From: Roseiarcus sp035308145
GTDB lineage: Bacteria > Pseudomonadota > Alphaproteobacteria > Rhizobiales > Beijerinckiaceae
Assembly (NCBI GenBank): GCA_035308145.1
Contig: DATGHD010000256.1
Span: 1 to 33,482 of the forward strand
Reading direction: 5' to 3'
DNA length: 33,482 nucleotides
Program-made: the position numbers and the translations under genes
In this document: positions 6,814-14,664 of the stretch, in pieces
Layout of the letters: each line of letters starts with the position of its first letter
Position numbering within the stretch: position 1 is the stretch's first letter
The notes under the pieces: generated by a model
The model's database searches: none
What the model saw: the letters and a program-made list of their open reading frames with translations, nothing else
What the model was told of the DNA's origin: nothing

Positions 6814-9275
6814 ACGGGCGCGGGCCGGCGGCGATCAAGCGACGCCTGCCACATTTGGCGAAAGGCCGCCTCCAAATTCCGCGTGAAGAGAGGACCGTCG
6901 CATAGAGGCGACATCGCCATCCGCGCCCGCAACGATCGCCTGATCTCGCGAAGGCGCGCCGGGTCGGCCGCCAGCGCCGCGGCGCGCGCCGCATAGTCGG
7001 CCGGGGTGGTCGCCACGCATTCGCTCAGACCGAGAAGGTTGAGGAACGCAATGGTCTGGCGCGAAGCGGGCCGATCGCCGGGCAGGGTCACCACCGGAAC
7101 GCCCATCCAGAGCGCTTCACAGCTTGTGAGGCCGCCGCCGAAAGGAAAGGGATCGAGCGCGATGTCAATGTCGGCGTATTCAGCCAGCATTTCGGCGTGG
7201 GGCGAGAAGCCGCGAAACTCGAGACGCTCCTTCTGGACGCCGGCCGCCGCGAACGCATTGGCGAGGCGCCGCCGCGTCTCTTCATCGTCCAAGGCCTTCC
7301 ATTTGACGATGAGACGGGACTGCGGCGCGGCGCAAAGCACGTCTCTCCAGAGCTCGATCGTCGCGTCGCTGATCTTCGAAATATTATTGAAGCTGCCGAA
7401 GGCGACATAGCCCGTGCTGAGCGCCGGCGGGTCTGCGACCGGAGGGGCGTAGTCAGGCGGAGCGTAGCAAAACCTCCCATACGGCAATCGCAAGACGGTC
7501 TCGCTGTACCAAGACTCGCATCCGGCCGGCGCAGCCCACCGGTCCATTAAAATATAGTCCATTGCGCCGAGGCCGGTCGTGCCGAAATAGCCGAGCCAGG
7601 AGACTTGAACCGGCGCTGGCCTAAGCGCGAACAGCGGTAGCCGGTTCCCGGCGGTGTGGCCGGAGAGATCGACCAGAATGTCGATGGCGTCCCCGGCGAT
7701 CATCGCCGCCGCATCGACATCCGCGGCGCCGGAAATCCCGCGCCAATGCTCCGCCGCCGTCGCAAGCCGTTGCGTCATCGCATCGGACTTGACGTGATTG
7801 GCGTAACAGAAGATCTCGAAAGCGTGGCGGTCATGCGCTTCGAGGACGCGGGCCAGGAAATATCCGACCGGATGGGTTCGGAAATCGGCGGAGACATATC
7901 CGATGCGCAGCCGACGTTCGTCGGAGCTCACAATCGAAAAAGCGCGCTTCGGCGCTGATTGGCCGAATCGTTCGTCGAATTCTCGGGCGGCGCTGAAAAG
8001 CTCCGCATTCGACCGGCGCGGCAGGTAGTGTTGGCTCAAAAGAAGATTGGAATGCGTCGCGGCGGCGTCGGGCTCCAGCTCCAGCGCGTGCTTATAGAGC
8101 GCCAGCGCCTCATCGAGGCGGCCTTGGTCCTTCAAGATATTGGCGCGATTGTTGAGCGCCTCCGCGAAATCTGGCTTCAGCGCCAGCGCGCGTTCGTAAG
8201 AGCGCGCCGCCTCGCTTAGATTTCCCTGATCGCGGAGCGCATTGCCGAGATTGTTGTGCGCGTCGGCAAAATCCGGGCGCAGCGCCACGGCTTGACGATA
8301 GGCGTCCGCCGCCGCGGCGAGCTTGCCTTGATCCTTGAGCGCATTGCCGAGATTGTTATGCGCCTCGACAAGGTCGGGCCGCAGCGCCAGGGCGCAGCGA
8401 TAGGCGGCGATGGCTTCGTCCAGCCGACCCTCCTCCCGGAGCGCATTGGCGAGATTGTAGTGGGCCAGGACAAAACCGGGGTCGACGCCAAGCGCCCTTT
8501 GGTACGCCTCCTTGGCTTCTCCGAGCTTTCCGCGGTCCCTCAGCGCAACGCCGAGATTGTTGAGCGCGTCCGGAAAATCCGGCTTGAGGTCCAGCGCTCT
8601 TCGATAGGATTCAACCGCGCCATCCAAATCGCCGCGGAGCATAAGGGCGGCGCCAAGATTGCTGTGAGCGTCGGCGAAACTCGGCTTCAACGCGAGAGCT
8701 TTGCGGTACGAAGCGATCGCCTTGTCATATTGACCTTGCTCCTTGTAAGCATTGCCGAGATTGTTGTGCGCCTCAATAAAATCCGGCTTGATCGCCAGCG
8801 CCATAAGGTACGACGCGACGGCTTCCTCCAATCTGTCTTGATCCTTGAAGGCGTTGCCAAGATTGCCATGCTCATCGGCGAAGTTCGGGCTCAGCTTCAG
8901 CGCGAGCCGATAGCAGGCGATCGCCTCGTCCGTCTTGCCTTGCGCTCTCAACACATTGCCAAGATTGCTGTGGATCGCTGGATCGTCCGCCTTCAGCGAT
9001 AGGGCTTTGGCGATCAGCGCGACCGCCGCCTCGCCGCGGCCGGTCTGATGGGCGAGAACGCCAAGGAAATGATAAGCGCCGGCATGATTGGGATCGCGCG
9101 CCAACGTTTGGCGGTACAAACCCTCGGCTTCGGCGAGGCGGCCGGCCTGATGACGGGAAGCCGCCGCGACGAACAAGGCGGATGCGTCGTTGGGCGCCGG
9201 AGACGCGCCGCCAGACGTCGGGCGCGCGTCATCGCGGCCCTGCTTGGCCATCGCTCGTCTTTGCTTGCGATTCAC
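6792..9275 (-). CDS. TPR protein with O-GlcNAc transferase (SPINDLY-type, GT41) domain
   Basis: This 827-residue protein begins with about eleven tandem 34-residue TPR units (roughly residues 30-405, repeating AHNNLGNALKDQG-like segments). A GT41 glycosyltransferase region follows from about 450 to the end. Catalytic-region motifs include RLRIGYVSADFRTHPVG, FGSFNNISKIS, and DPFPFGGGLTSCEALWMG. Relatives transfer a sugar to protein Ser/Thr; bacterial members often act on surface or flagellar proteins, but the acceptor here is unknown. The GTG start at 9275 gives the common MNRKQRRA N-terminus and has GGAG six bases ahead. The open frame continues to 9989, but that part overlaps another gene and lacks homology. 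It is monocistronic and convergent with the inositol-dehydrogenase-like gene. Confidence 0.88.
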   Translation of the reverse strand: MNRKQRRAMAKQGRDDARPTSGGASPAPNDASALFVAAASRHQAGRLAEAEGLYRQTLARDPNHAGAYHFLGVLAHQTGRGEAAVALIAKALSLKADDPAIHSNLGNVLRAQGKTDEAIACYRLALKLSPNFADEHGNLGNAFKDQDRLEEAVASYLMALAIKPDFIEAHNNLGNAYKEQGQYDKAIASYRKALALKPSFADAHSNLGAALMLRGDLDGAVESYRRALDLKPDFPDALNNLGVALRDRGKLGEAKEAYQRALGVDPGFVLAHYNLANALREEGRLDEAIAAYRCALALRPDLVEAHNNLGNALKDQGKLAAAADAYRQAVALRPDFADAHNNLGNALRDQGNLSEAARSYERALALKPDFAEALNNRANILKDQGRLDEALALYKHALELEPDAAATHSNLLLSQHYLPRRSNAELFSAAREFDERFGQSAPKRAFSIVSSDERRLRIGYVSADFRTHPVGYFLARVLEAHDRHAFEIFCYANHVKSDAMTQRLATAAEHWRGISGAADVDAAAMIAGDAIDILVDLSGHTAGNRLPLFALRPAPVQVSWLGYFGTTGLGAMDYILMDRWAAPAGCESWYSETVLRLPYGRFCYAPPDYAPPVADPPALSTGYVAFGSFNNISKISDATIELWRDVLCAAPQSRLIVKWKALDDEETRRRLANAFAAAGVQKERLEFRGFSPHAEMLAEYADIDIALDPFPFGGGLTSCEALWMGVPVVTLPGDRPASRQTIAFLNLLGLSECVATTPADYAARAAALAADPARLREIRRSLRARMAMSPLCDGPLFTRNLEAAFRQMWQASLDRRRPAPVQAAAAS
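8060..9185 (-). repeat. Degenerate 102-bp coding repeats encoding eleven TPR units
   Basis: About eleven 34-codon units follow one another without spacers. Each carries a conserved AHxNLGNxL block and ends in a LxPDFxx block. They are protein repeats, not a CRISPR array: there are no unique spacers and the frame stays open. Confidence 0.85.
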
Positions 9276-9497
9276 ATAAGCTCCAAGGGCCGTCAGCAAG
9301 GGGCCGCGCCAAAGCGCGCGTCGCGGCCAGGTCCGGCGACGCGCCTCGCGACGTTTAAGATGATTCGGGCGCTGGATGAAAACGATGGACAGGAGGCTCG
9401 CGCCGGCGCCCGTGGCGTTTAGAGCCGAAGCGAATCGGGGCCGTAGCTGAGGCCTCGCTCGTGGGCTATGGTCGTCCGTCAGGCAGGAGGCGCATTG

Positions 9498-9956
9498 ATG
9501 AACTATGTCGACAGCATCCTCGAGCCGGACGAGCGCATCGTCTACCGCACGAGGCCGTCGTGGACGCTCTATGCGCCGTCCGCCGCGCTGGCGATATGCG
9601 CTTTGATCGTCTTTGTCTTGGGAACAAACTACCAATTTGAGGCCGCGGGAACGTTTATCGCAGCGGTTCTCGCTCTGGCGGCGATCGTCAGCTTCGTCCC
9701 CGCCTGGTTTCGGCGCGCGACCACGGAAATCGCGGTCACCGACCGGCGCATTATTCTCAAGCGCGGTTTCATCCGCCGTCACACCGTCGAGATGAATATG
9801 CAAAAGGTCGAGACCGTCGATGTCGATCAGACGTTGATCGGGCGCCTGTTCAACTTTGGCAACGTCACCGTTCGCGGCACCGGGAGCACTTTCGAGACGA
9901 TCCGCAGAATCGACGCGCCCCTGAAGCTGCGCACCTCCGTGACGGCGAGATCTTAA
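9498..9956 (+). CDS. PH domain-containing membrane protein (bPH2/DUF304-like)
   Basis: This 152-residue protein has a short cytoplasmic start (MNYVDSILEPDERIVYRTRPSW), two adjacent membrane helices (about 25-45 and 50-70), and then a bacterial PH domain (about 75-145). The domain carries the family signature TEIAVTDRRIILKRGFIRR and NMQKVETVDVDQTLIGRLFNFGNVTVRGTG. The family is widespread in membrane proteins; the molecular role is not established. The ATG at 9498 follows AGGAGG. An upstream GTG-type start would add ten residues without support. A large inverted repeat begins directly after the stop codon. Confidence 0.88.
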   Translation: MNYVDSILEPDERIVYRTRPSWTLYAPSAALAICALIVFVLGTNYQFEAAGTFIAAVLALAAIVSFVPAWFRRATTEIAVTDRRIILKRGFIRRHTVEMNMQKVETVDVDQTLIGRLFNFGNVTVRGTGSTFETIRRIDAPLKLRTSVTARS

Positions 9957-10030
9957 GGCTCGGCGCGGCGGGCGGCTCGCTGCCCCCATTCTGGCGCCGA
10001 GCCGCCGGCCCCGGCGGGGCCGCGGCGGTG
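9957..10030. terminator. GC-rich inverted repeats, probable bidirectional transcription end
   Basis: A perfect 10-base inverted repeat (GGCTCGGCGC at 9957-9966 with GCGCCGAGCC at 9994-10003) starts right after the TAA of the PH-domain gene. Its loop contains a smaller stem. A second hairpin, GGCCCC-GGC-GGGGCC, follows within 15 bases. No T-run follows, so intrinsic termination is only likely, not shown. The site lies between convergent genes. The rest of the gap up to 10197 shows nothing recognisable. Confidence 0.45.
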
Positions 10031-10197
10031 ACTAACGCGGGTCAGGCCAGGTCGTCGGGCGCCGCCCGAGACACAGACCGCCATCCCGCTTGCCGAGCGC
10101 GCGCGCTGCAGCGGGGTCTCGCGCTCGAGCGCAAAGATCGTTTCACCGAAATCGACGTCTTCGCGAATCGATTGGCGCGGCCTTCCCTGTCAGGCCG

Positions 10198-10220
10198 GCC
10201 CGCTCGCGGGCTTAGCCCGC
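10198..10220 (-). terminator. Overlapping hairpins at the antiporter stop codon
   Basis: GCCCGC (10198-10203), GCGGGC (10206-10211) and GCCCGC (10215-10220) allow two alternative 6-base-pair hairpins. The TAA stop of the antiporter is in the loop of one of them. There is no T-run. It is a possible factor-assisted end or RNA-stabilising structure. Confidence 0.35.
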
Positions 10221-12536
10221 CACAAACAGCAAGGACTGGTGACTTTTCTCGAGCAACTGGTTGGCGGTGTTTCCGAAGAGGAGCGCTTCGCTCGGCCGCG
10301 TCGCAACGCCGATCACGATCAGGGTGTCGGACGCCCTCTCAGCCTCTTCGAGAATGGCGGCGGCGGGGCTGTTGGATGTTCTGATCCGCGTGCGCAGGCG
10401 CACGTCGTAGCGATCGGCGACTTCGACGATTTCTCTTAAGACCGCCTCCTCGTGGCGCCGCGTCAACATCCTGCGTCTTCGCTCGGACGCCGTATTGGGG
10501 GTGACTTCCGAGGGCGCGACATAAAGAACCGTGATCTCCGCATGACCGGCGCGCGCAAGCTCAATGCTGACTTCTGCTGCGCGCTTGGATGTGGCGGTCC
10601 CGTTCACCGGCGCGAGAATTTTCACGCGACCGCCAGTCGGATCCTTGCCATGCGCGCCGCGCGCCACCGCCACCGCCAAGGGGCCTTCATAGGCCCGGGC
10701 GGCCTTGGCAATTTCTGGATTGAAACCTCCTTCCGGCATCCTTGCAGGATCAAGGCCGACGATCAGAAGGTCATAGCCTTTGGGCGCTTCGTGCGAGACG
10801 GCTTTTTCCGCCGCCGCGGTTTCGGCGCGCGTCTTGACCGCGACCGCCGGCCGATCTTTGGCGCCACTCGGCTGACGCGCCTCATCTGCGCTCTGTCTCA
10901 CATTCTCCGCCATCTCGACTGCGCCCGCGGCGGCGCTCGCCTTGTCATTCGTCAAAACGGCCTGTGGCTCCATGTGGAGAATCGTCGTCGGCAGGCCGCG
11001 CGGTCCCGCCAACAAGCCAGCCAGGCGCGAGGCGAAACGGCCGTTTCGATTGTCGTTTACCGTCAGCAGCAGCCGCTCCATATTGGCGATGAAGCCTTTC
11101 GCTTCGAAAGCTTCCAGCTCCAGCCTTTCCTTTTCTCCGCGCCGGAACGGCACGCGTGACAGCGCCCAGCGAAGCGTCGGCGGCATCGCGCAAGTCGTCA
11201 GCACGGCCATAGTGACGATCATCGTGTAGAGAGTTTGGCTCAACGCGCCGATCGACAGGCCAATGCTGGCGATGATGACCTCGGTCGAACCCCGAGCGTT
11301 CATGCCAATGGCGAGCGCCAGGGCCTCCGGCCGGGACAATTGGCCGATCGCGCCGCCGGCAAAGGCGCCGGCGAACTTGCCGACGCTCGCGATCAGGACG
11401 AGCCCCAGCGTGAGGGCGGCAAGGCTCGGCGACTTCAGAACGGTCAGGTCGGCGCTGAGGCCGGCAAGCGCAAAGAAGATCGGCGCAAAGAAGGACGTGA
11501 TCATCCCGCGCAATTGGATGTCGATGTGCCTGGTCAGAATCGGCGATTCGCCGACCAACAAGCCGGCGACAAACGCGCCGAGCACGGTCTGCACGCCGAT
11601 CGCAGCGGTGATCAGCCCCATCGCGCCCATGATGATCAAGATCAAGGTGACGACGGGAAGTTCGCTGACGAAATTGTCGTTGACGAAACGGATCGCGAAA
11701 GCCACGGCGCGTCGGCCGAGCGTCAAACTTAAGACCAGGAATAGGGCGACGCCCAAAACGCTCTCCGCGAGTTCGCCGATCTGGATCGAGCCGGCGCGCG
11801 CTATGCCAAAGACGATGGCGACGATGATCCAACCGAGGGAATCATCGATGATTGCCGAGGCGACGATGATCTGGCCGAGATCGCGTCGCATGAACTGCAT
11901 TTCGTGGAGGACCATCGCCACGATTTTGATTGACGAGATCGACAAGGCGACGCCGAGAAACAACGCCACGATCAGGCGCTGCTCGGCGTGCGGAATCAGC
12001 GTGCCGGGCAGAAAATAGGCAAGCGCCACGCCGCAGGCGAAGGGGATGACAATGCCGGCGAGCGAGACGCTGATCGCGGGGCGGCCGACCTTGCGGATCA
12101 GACCCACGTCGGTGTCCATTCCGGTAAGCAGCAACAGCAAGAGCACGCCGAACTGGGCGACGCCGTCGAGCAGCGCTTTCTGAGCCGGATCGCGCGGGAA
12201 CAGCGCATGTTGCGCCTCTGGCGCGATGACGCCGAAGAAAGAGGGCCCAAGCAGAATGCCCGCGATGAGCTGGCCGATCACCGCGGGCTGCCCAAGACGC
12301 TGCGCAGTTTCGCCGAGCAGGCGGGAGGCGAGAAGAATGACCACCAGCGCGGCGAGGAATTTTGCTTCCGAAGGCGCAGTCTGCCCTTCGCCTTGCGCCA
12401 AAGCCCGTGCGGCGGCGGGGACGCTAAGCGCGACCGTAAGCGTGAACAATGCTGCTGATCTGAGTCTCAACAGCGGCCCCCCTTTGATGGTTGTATCGTA
12501 TCCACGCTTAGCAAAGCGCGCCGCAGGCTTGTTCAT
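10212..12536 (-). CDS. CPA2 family monovalent cation:H+ antiporter with C-terminal Usp domain
   Basis: The first 450 residues form a Na+/H+ exchanger-type membrane domain with about 12-13 helices. It includes the CPA2 ion-binding Asp pair D231-D232 in AIIDDSLGW and the segment GMNARGSTEVIIASIG. After a charged linker, residues from about 640 to 774 form a universal-stress-protein domain (VKILAPVNGTATSKRAA, then IVIGVATRPSEALLFGNTANQLLEKSH split over the ATP-loop region). It likely exchanges Na+ or K+ for protons at the inner membrane. The ATG at 12536 has AGGAG directly adjoining it, which is poor spacing. An in-frame TTG at 12470, preceded by a G-run, would start a good signal-like helix and give 752 residues. 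It follows a small membrane-protein gene by 31 bases. Confidence 0.88.
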   Translation of the reverse strand: MNKPAARFAKRGYDTTIKGGPLLRLRSAALFTLTVALSVPAAARALAQGEGQTAPSEAKFLAALVVILLASRLLGETAQRLGQPAVIGQLIAGILLGPSFFGVIAPEAQHALFPRDPAQKALLDGVAQFGVLLLLLLTGMDTDVGLIRKVGRPAISVSLAGIVIPFACGVALAYFLPGTLIPHAEQRLIVALFLGVALSISSIKIVAMVLHEMQFMRRDLGQIIVASAIIDDSLGWIIVAIVFGIARAGSIQIGELAESVLGVALFLVLSLTLGRRAVAFAIRFVNDNFVSELPVVTLILIIMGAMGLITAAIGVQTVLGAFVAGLLVGESPILTRHIDIQLRGMITSFFAPIFFALAGLSADLTVLKSPSLAALTLGLVLIASVGKFAGAFAGGAIGQLSRPEALALAIGMNARGSTEVIIASIGLSIGALSQTLYTMIVTMAVLTTCAMPPTLRWALSRVPFRRGEKERLELEAFEAKGFIANMERLLLTVNDNRNGRFASRLAGLLAGPRGLPTTILHMEPQAVLTNDKASAAAGAVEMAENVRQSADEARQPSGAKDRPAVAVKTRAETAAAEKAVSHEAPKGYDLLIVGLDPARMPEGGFNPEIAKAARAYEGPLAVAVARGAHGKDPTGGRVKILAPVNGTATSKRAAEVSIELARAGHAEITVLYVAPSEVTPNTASERRRRMLTRRHEEAVLREIVEVADRYDVRLRTRIRTSNSPAAAILEEAERASDTLIVIGVATRPSEALLFGNTANQLLEKSHQSLLFVAG

Positions 12537-12567
12537 CTCCTGTCAGATTGGCGCAGATTTTCTGCCG

Positions 12568-12702
12568 CTACGCCATAAAGAAAGCGACGCCGAAAAAGAC
12601 GATGACCACGAGGGCGCAACTGACGATGAGAACGTACCGGACATTGTGTCCGGTCACGCCTTGCCGCGCTTCGGTTGGGTTCAGAACCGGTCGCTCTTCC
12701 AT
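12568..12702 (-). CDS. Small single-pass membrane protein of unknown function
   Basis: This 44-residue protein contains the motif RPVLNPTEARQGVTGHNVRY followed by one hydrophobic helix (about 23-43). The same arrangement is common in short hypothetical proteins of Hyphomicrobiales. The ATG at 12702 has GGAGAG six bases upstream; a longer in-frame start at 12873 would run over the promoter region and is rejected. It lies 31 bases before the antiporter on the same strand, so the two probably share a transcript. A stress-type promoter motif lies at 12755-12780. The function is unknown. Confidence 0.75.
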   Translation of the reverse strand: MEERPVLNPTEARQGVTGHNVRYVLIVSCALVVIVFFGVAFFMA

Positions 12703-12754
12703 GACAGCTCTCCACGGCGAAAGATCGACGCTTGAGCGGCGTTCAATTATAAAA

Positions 12755-12780
12755 AACGCCGACTCCCTGGGGAAGGTTCC
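12755..12780 (-). promoter_or_regulatory. Candidate EcfG (general stress) promoter for small membrane protein and antiporter
   Basis: On the minus strand, GGAACC (12775-12780) is followed 16 bases later by CGTT (12755-12758). This matches the alphaproteobacterial EcfG/RpoE2 pattern GGAAC-N18/19-TT. It lies about 50 bases upstream of the ATG at 12702. Recognition is by motif only. Confidence 0.5.
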
Positions 12781-12915
12781 ATCGCGCCTTAACCGGCAGG
12801 ATCGGTCGGATGGGCGTGTCAAATATCTGGACATAGCCATTTCGAGGACTAACGTTTTGACTGGCCGACCCAAGGAAACCCGCTCGCGTTTAAGCTATAT
12901 GTTCGGAGTTGCGAG

Positions 12916-13801
12916 ATGGCGCCTCGCGCAAATTGGAAAGGCTTCCTCAAGATCGGCGATCTGGCGTGCCCGGTGGCGCTCTATTCCGCCGCTTCGACAT
13001 CCGAGCGCATCGTTTTTCATATGCTCAATCGCGCCACGGGAAACCGGGTTCATCGACAATTCATCGACGAAAGAAGCGGGCGCGTTGTCGAATCCGAGGA
13101 TCAGGTCAAAGGCTATGAGGCCGGCAAGGGCGAATACGTGATCCTCGAGCCCGAGGAAATCGCCGCCGCCTTCCCGAAAGCGACAAGACTTTGGCGGTTG
13201 GGAATTTTGTCGCCTGCGATGACGTCGACGACGTCTATTTCGATCGACCCTATTACCTGGGTCCGTCTGAGCCCGTCGCCGCACAGTCCTTTGCTCTCAT
13301 TCGAGAGGGAATGCGAAAGGCGAACGTCGCGGCGGTGGCGACGGCCGTCTTGTTCCGCCGCGTGCGCAGGGTGGTCTTGCAAGCGCATGAAGAGGGAATG
13401 ATCGCGACGCTCCTCAACTTCGACTACGAGATCCGATCGGCGGAGAGGGCTTTTTCCGATATTCCACAAATCAAGATCAAAGGCGAAATGCTCGATCTCG
13501 CCAAACACATTATCAAGACTAAGCGCGGCGCGTTCGATCCGCGCGCTTTCGACGACCGCTACGAAGCCGCGCTCGCCGCGCTCGTGAAAGCCAAACTCGA
13601 AGGCAAGCCGGTCAAGGCGGCGAAGCCGGCGCCTCCGGCCAATGTCGTCGACCTTATGGACGCGTTGCGACGAAGCGCGCGTATGGTCGCGGTTCGGTTT
13701 CGGACGCGCCGGCAGCCAAGCTGGCGCGCGGGCGATCGGGCAAGAAAGGAATTGCAAAGAAAACGGCGCGACGCGCCCCGCCCTCGCGCAAGGCCGGCTA
13801 A
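12916..13801 (+). pseudogene. ku: Ku protein, first copy, broken by two frameshifts
   Basis: The frame starts as a typical bacterial Ku (MAPRANWKGFLKIGDLACPVALYSA, read in two pieces) and breaks at AAA 13177-13179. Restoring one A gives FPKSDKTLAVGNFVACDD and the rest of the Ku core (DDVYFDRPYYL, REGMRKANVAA, LDLAKHIIKTKRG, NVVDLMDALRRS). A second break lies in the GCGCGCG tract near 13676-13683. Restoring one base gives the usual Lys/Ala-rich tail GKKGIAKKTARRAPPSRKAG ending at TAA 13799-13801. Both are one-base deletions. The ATG at 12916 has CGGAG seven bases before it. Ku binds double-strand breaks and recruits LigD. As written this copy would make a truncated protein of about 160 residues. 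Sequencing error is possible. Confidence 0.85.
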
Positions 13802-13816
13802 GACTGATCGGCCGGC
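13792..13816. terminator. Short inverted repeat between convergent ku genes
   Basis: GGCCGGC occurs at 13792-13798 and again at 13810-13816. Its GCCGGC core is self-complementary, so a 6-base-pair hairpin can form over the 14-base gap between the two ku stop codons. There is no T-run. It is a possible shared transcription end. Confidence 0.3.
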
Positions 13817-14622
13817 TATCGACGCTTCGGGCGCGGGCGTTCGTTTTCGAGGCTTCTTTTCAGCGCGTCCATGATGTTGATGACATTGGACGGCGGCTCC
13901 GGCGCGTGAACTTTTGCGCGGGCCGGCTTCGCGCCCTTGCCCTTGGCCGCGATGATCTTTCTCAGATTCTGCTGGACCGGATCGGCGAGCATCGAAACGC
14001 TCCAGGACGCCTTCCGCTCTTCGATCAATGTGGAAATCAGCCCCAACAGCTTCGGATCAACTTTTTCGGGTTTGAGGGCGCCAAAATAGGGCCCTTCGTC
14101 GCGCACTTCATCGCCGTATCTCAGCGTCCATAACATGATACCGCGTCCGCGCGGCTGAAGCATTACCGCGCGCTCCCGCCGGTAGAGAACCAACCGGGAA
14201 ATTCCAACGGTCTTGGTCGCCGCCATCGCATCGCGAATAACCGAATAGGCCTCCTCGGCGATTTTGTCGTTCGGCGTCAGATAGTGAGGACGATCGTACC
14301 AGATCCACTCGATCGAATCTTTCGGGACAAACTTTTCTATGTCGATTGTGCGCGTCGTCTCGAGCGCCACCGCCTCGAGCTCCTCGTCCTCCAAAGCGAC
14401 ATAATCGTCTTCGCCTCGTTCATACCCTTTGACGAGATCGTCCTCGCGAACGGCCTTGCCGGTCTTGGCGTCGACATAGCGGGATTCGACCCGGTCGCCG
14501 GTTTTTCGGTTAAGCGTATGAAATCTGACCTTTTCGGAAGCCGTATGCGCGGGAGTCAGCGCCACCGGGCAGGTGACGAGCGAGAGCTTGAGATAGCCTG
14601 TCCAAAACGGGCGCTGCGCCAT
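13816..14622 (-). CDS. ku: Ku protein, second copy (intact)
   Basis: This is a 268-residue bacterial Ku: a single Ku-core DNA-encircling domain (about 5-200) with motifs FWTGYLKLSLVTCPVAL, VKGYERGEDDYVALEDEEL and YDRPHYLTP, plus a basic C-terminal tail (KRSLENERPRPKRR). Ku homodimers load on DNA ends and bring in LigD for non-homologous end joining. The ATG start at 14622 matches the family N-terminus. It lies 42 bases downstream of ligD on the same strand, so the two are probably one operon. It is convergent with the broken first ku. Being the only readable copy here, it is likely the working Ku partner of LigD. Confidence 0.92.
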   Translation of the reverse strand: MAQRPFWTGYLKLSLVTCPVALTPAHTASEKVRFHTLNRKTGDRVESRYVDAKTGKAVREDDLVKGYERGEDDYVALEDEELEAVALETTRTIDIEKFVPKDSIEWIWYDRPHYLTPNDKIAEEAYSVIRDAMAATKTVGISRLVLYRRERAVMLQPRGRGIMLWTLRYGDEVRDEGPYFGALKPEKVDPKLLGLISTLIEERKASWSVSMLADPVQQNLRKIIAAKGKGAKPARAKVHAPEPPSNVINIMDALKRSLENERPRPKRR

Positions 14623-14664
14623 GGGCTCGGCCTTCGCAAATTTGGTCTGCTGGAAACAGGCGCC

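Noticed and set aside
8060..9185. Regular repeats that could be taken for a CRISPR or tandem-repeat array
   Set aside because: They are 102-base, in-frame, spacerless and encode TPR units.
9276..9989. Extension of the TPR/glycosyltransferase frame by 238 codons upstream
   Set aside because: It overlaps the PH-domain gene on the other strand, shows no homology, and the GTG at 9275 has a good ribosome site and the common MNRKQRRA start.
12568..12873. Longer 101-residue version of the small membrane protein
   Set aside because: The extra N-terminus crosses the promoter motif and lacks a ribosome site; the 44-residue form has a good one and matches the usual short family.
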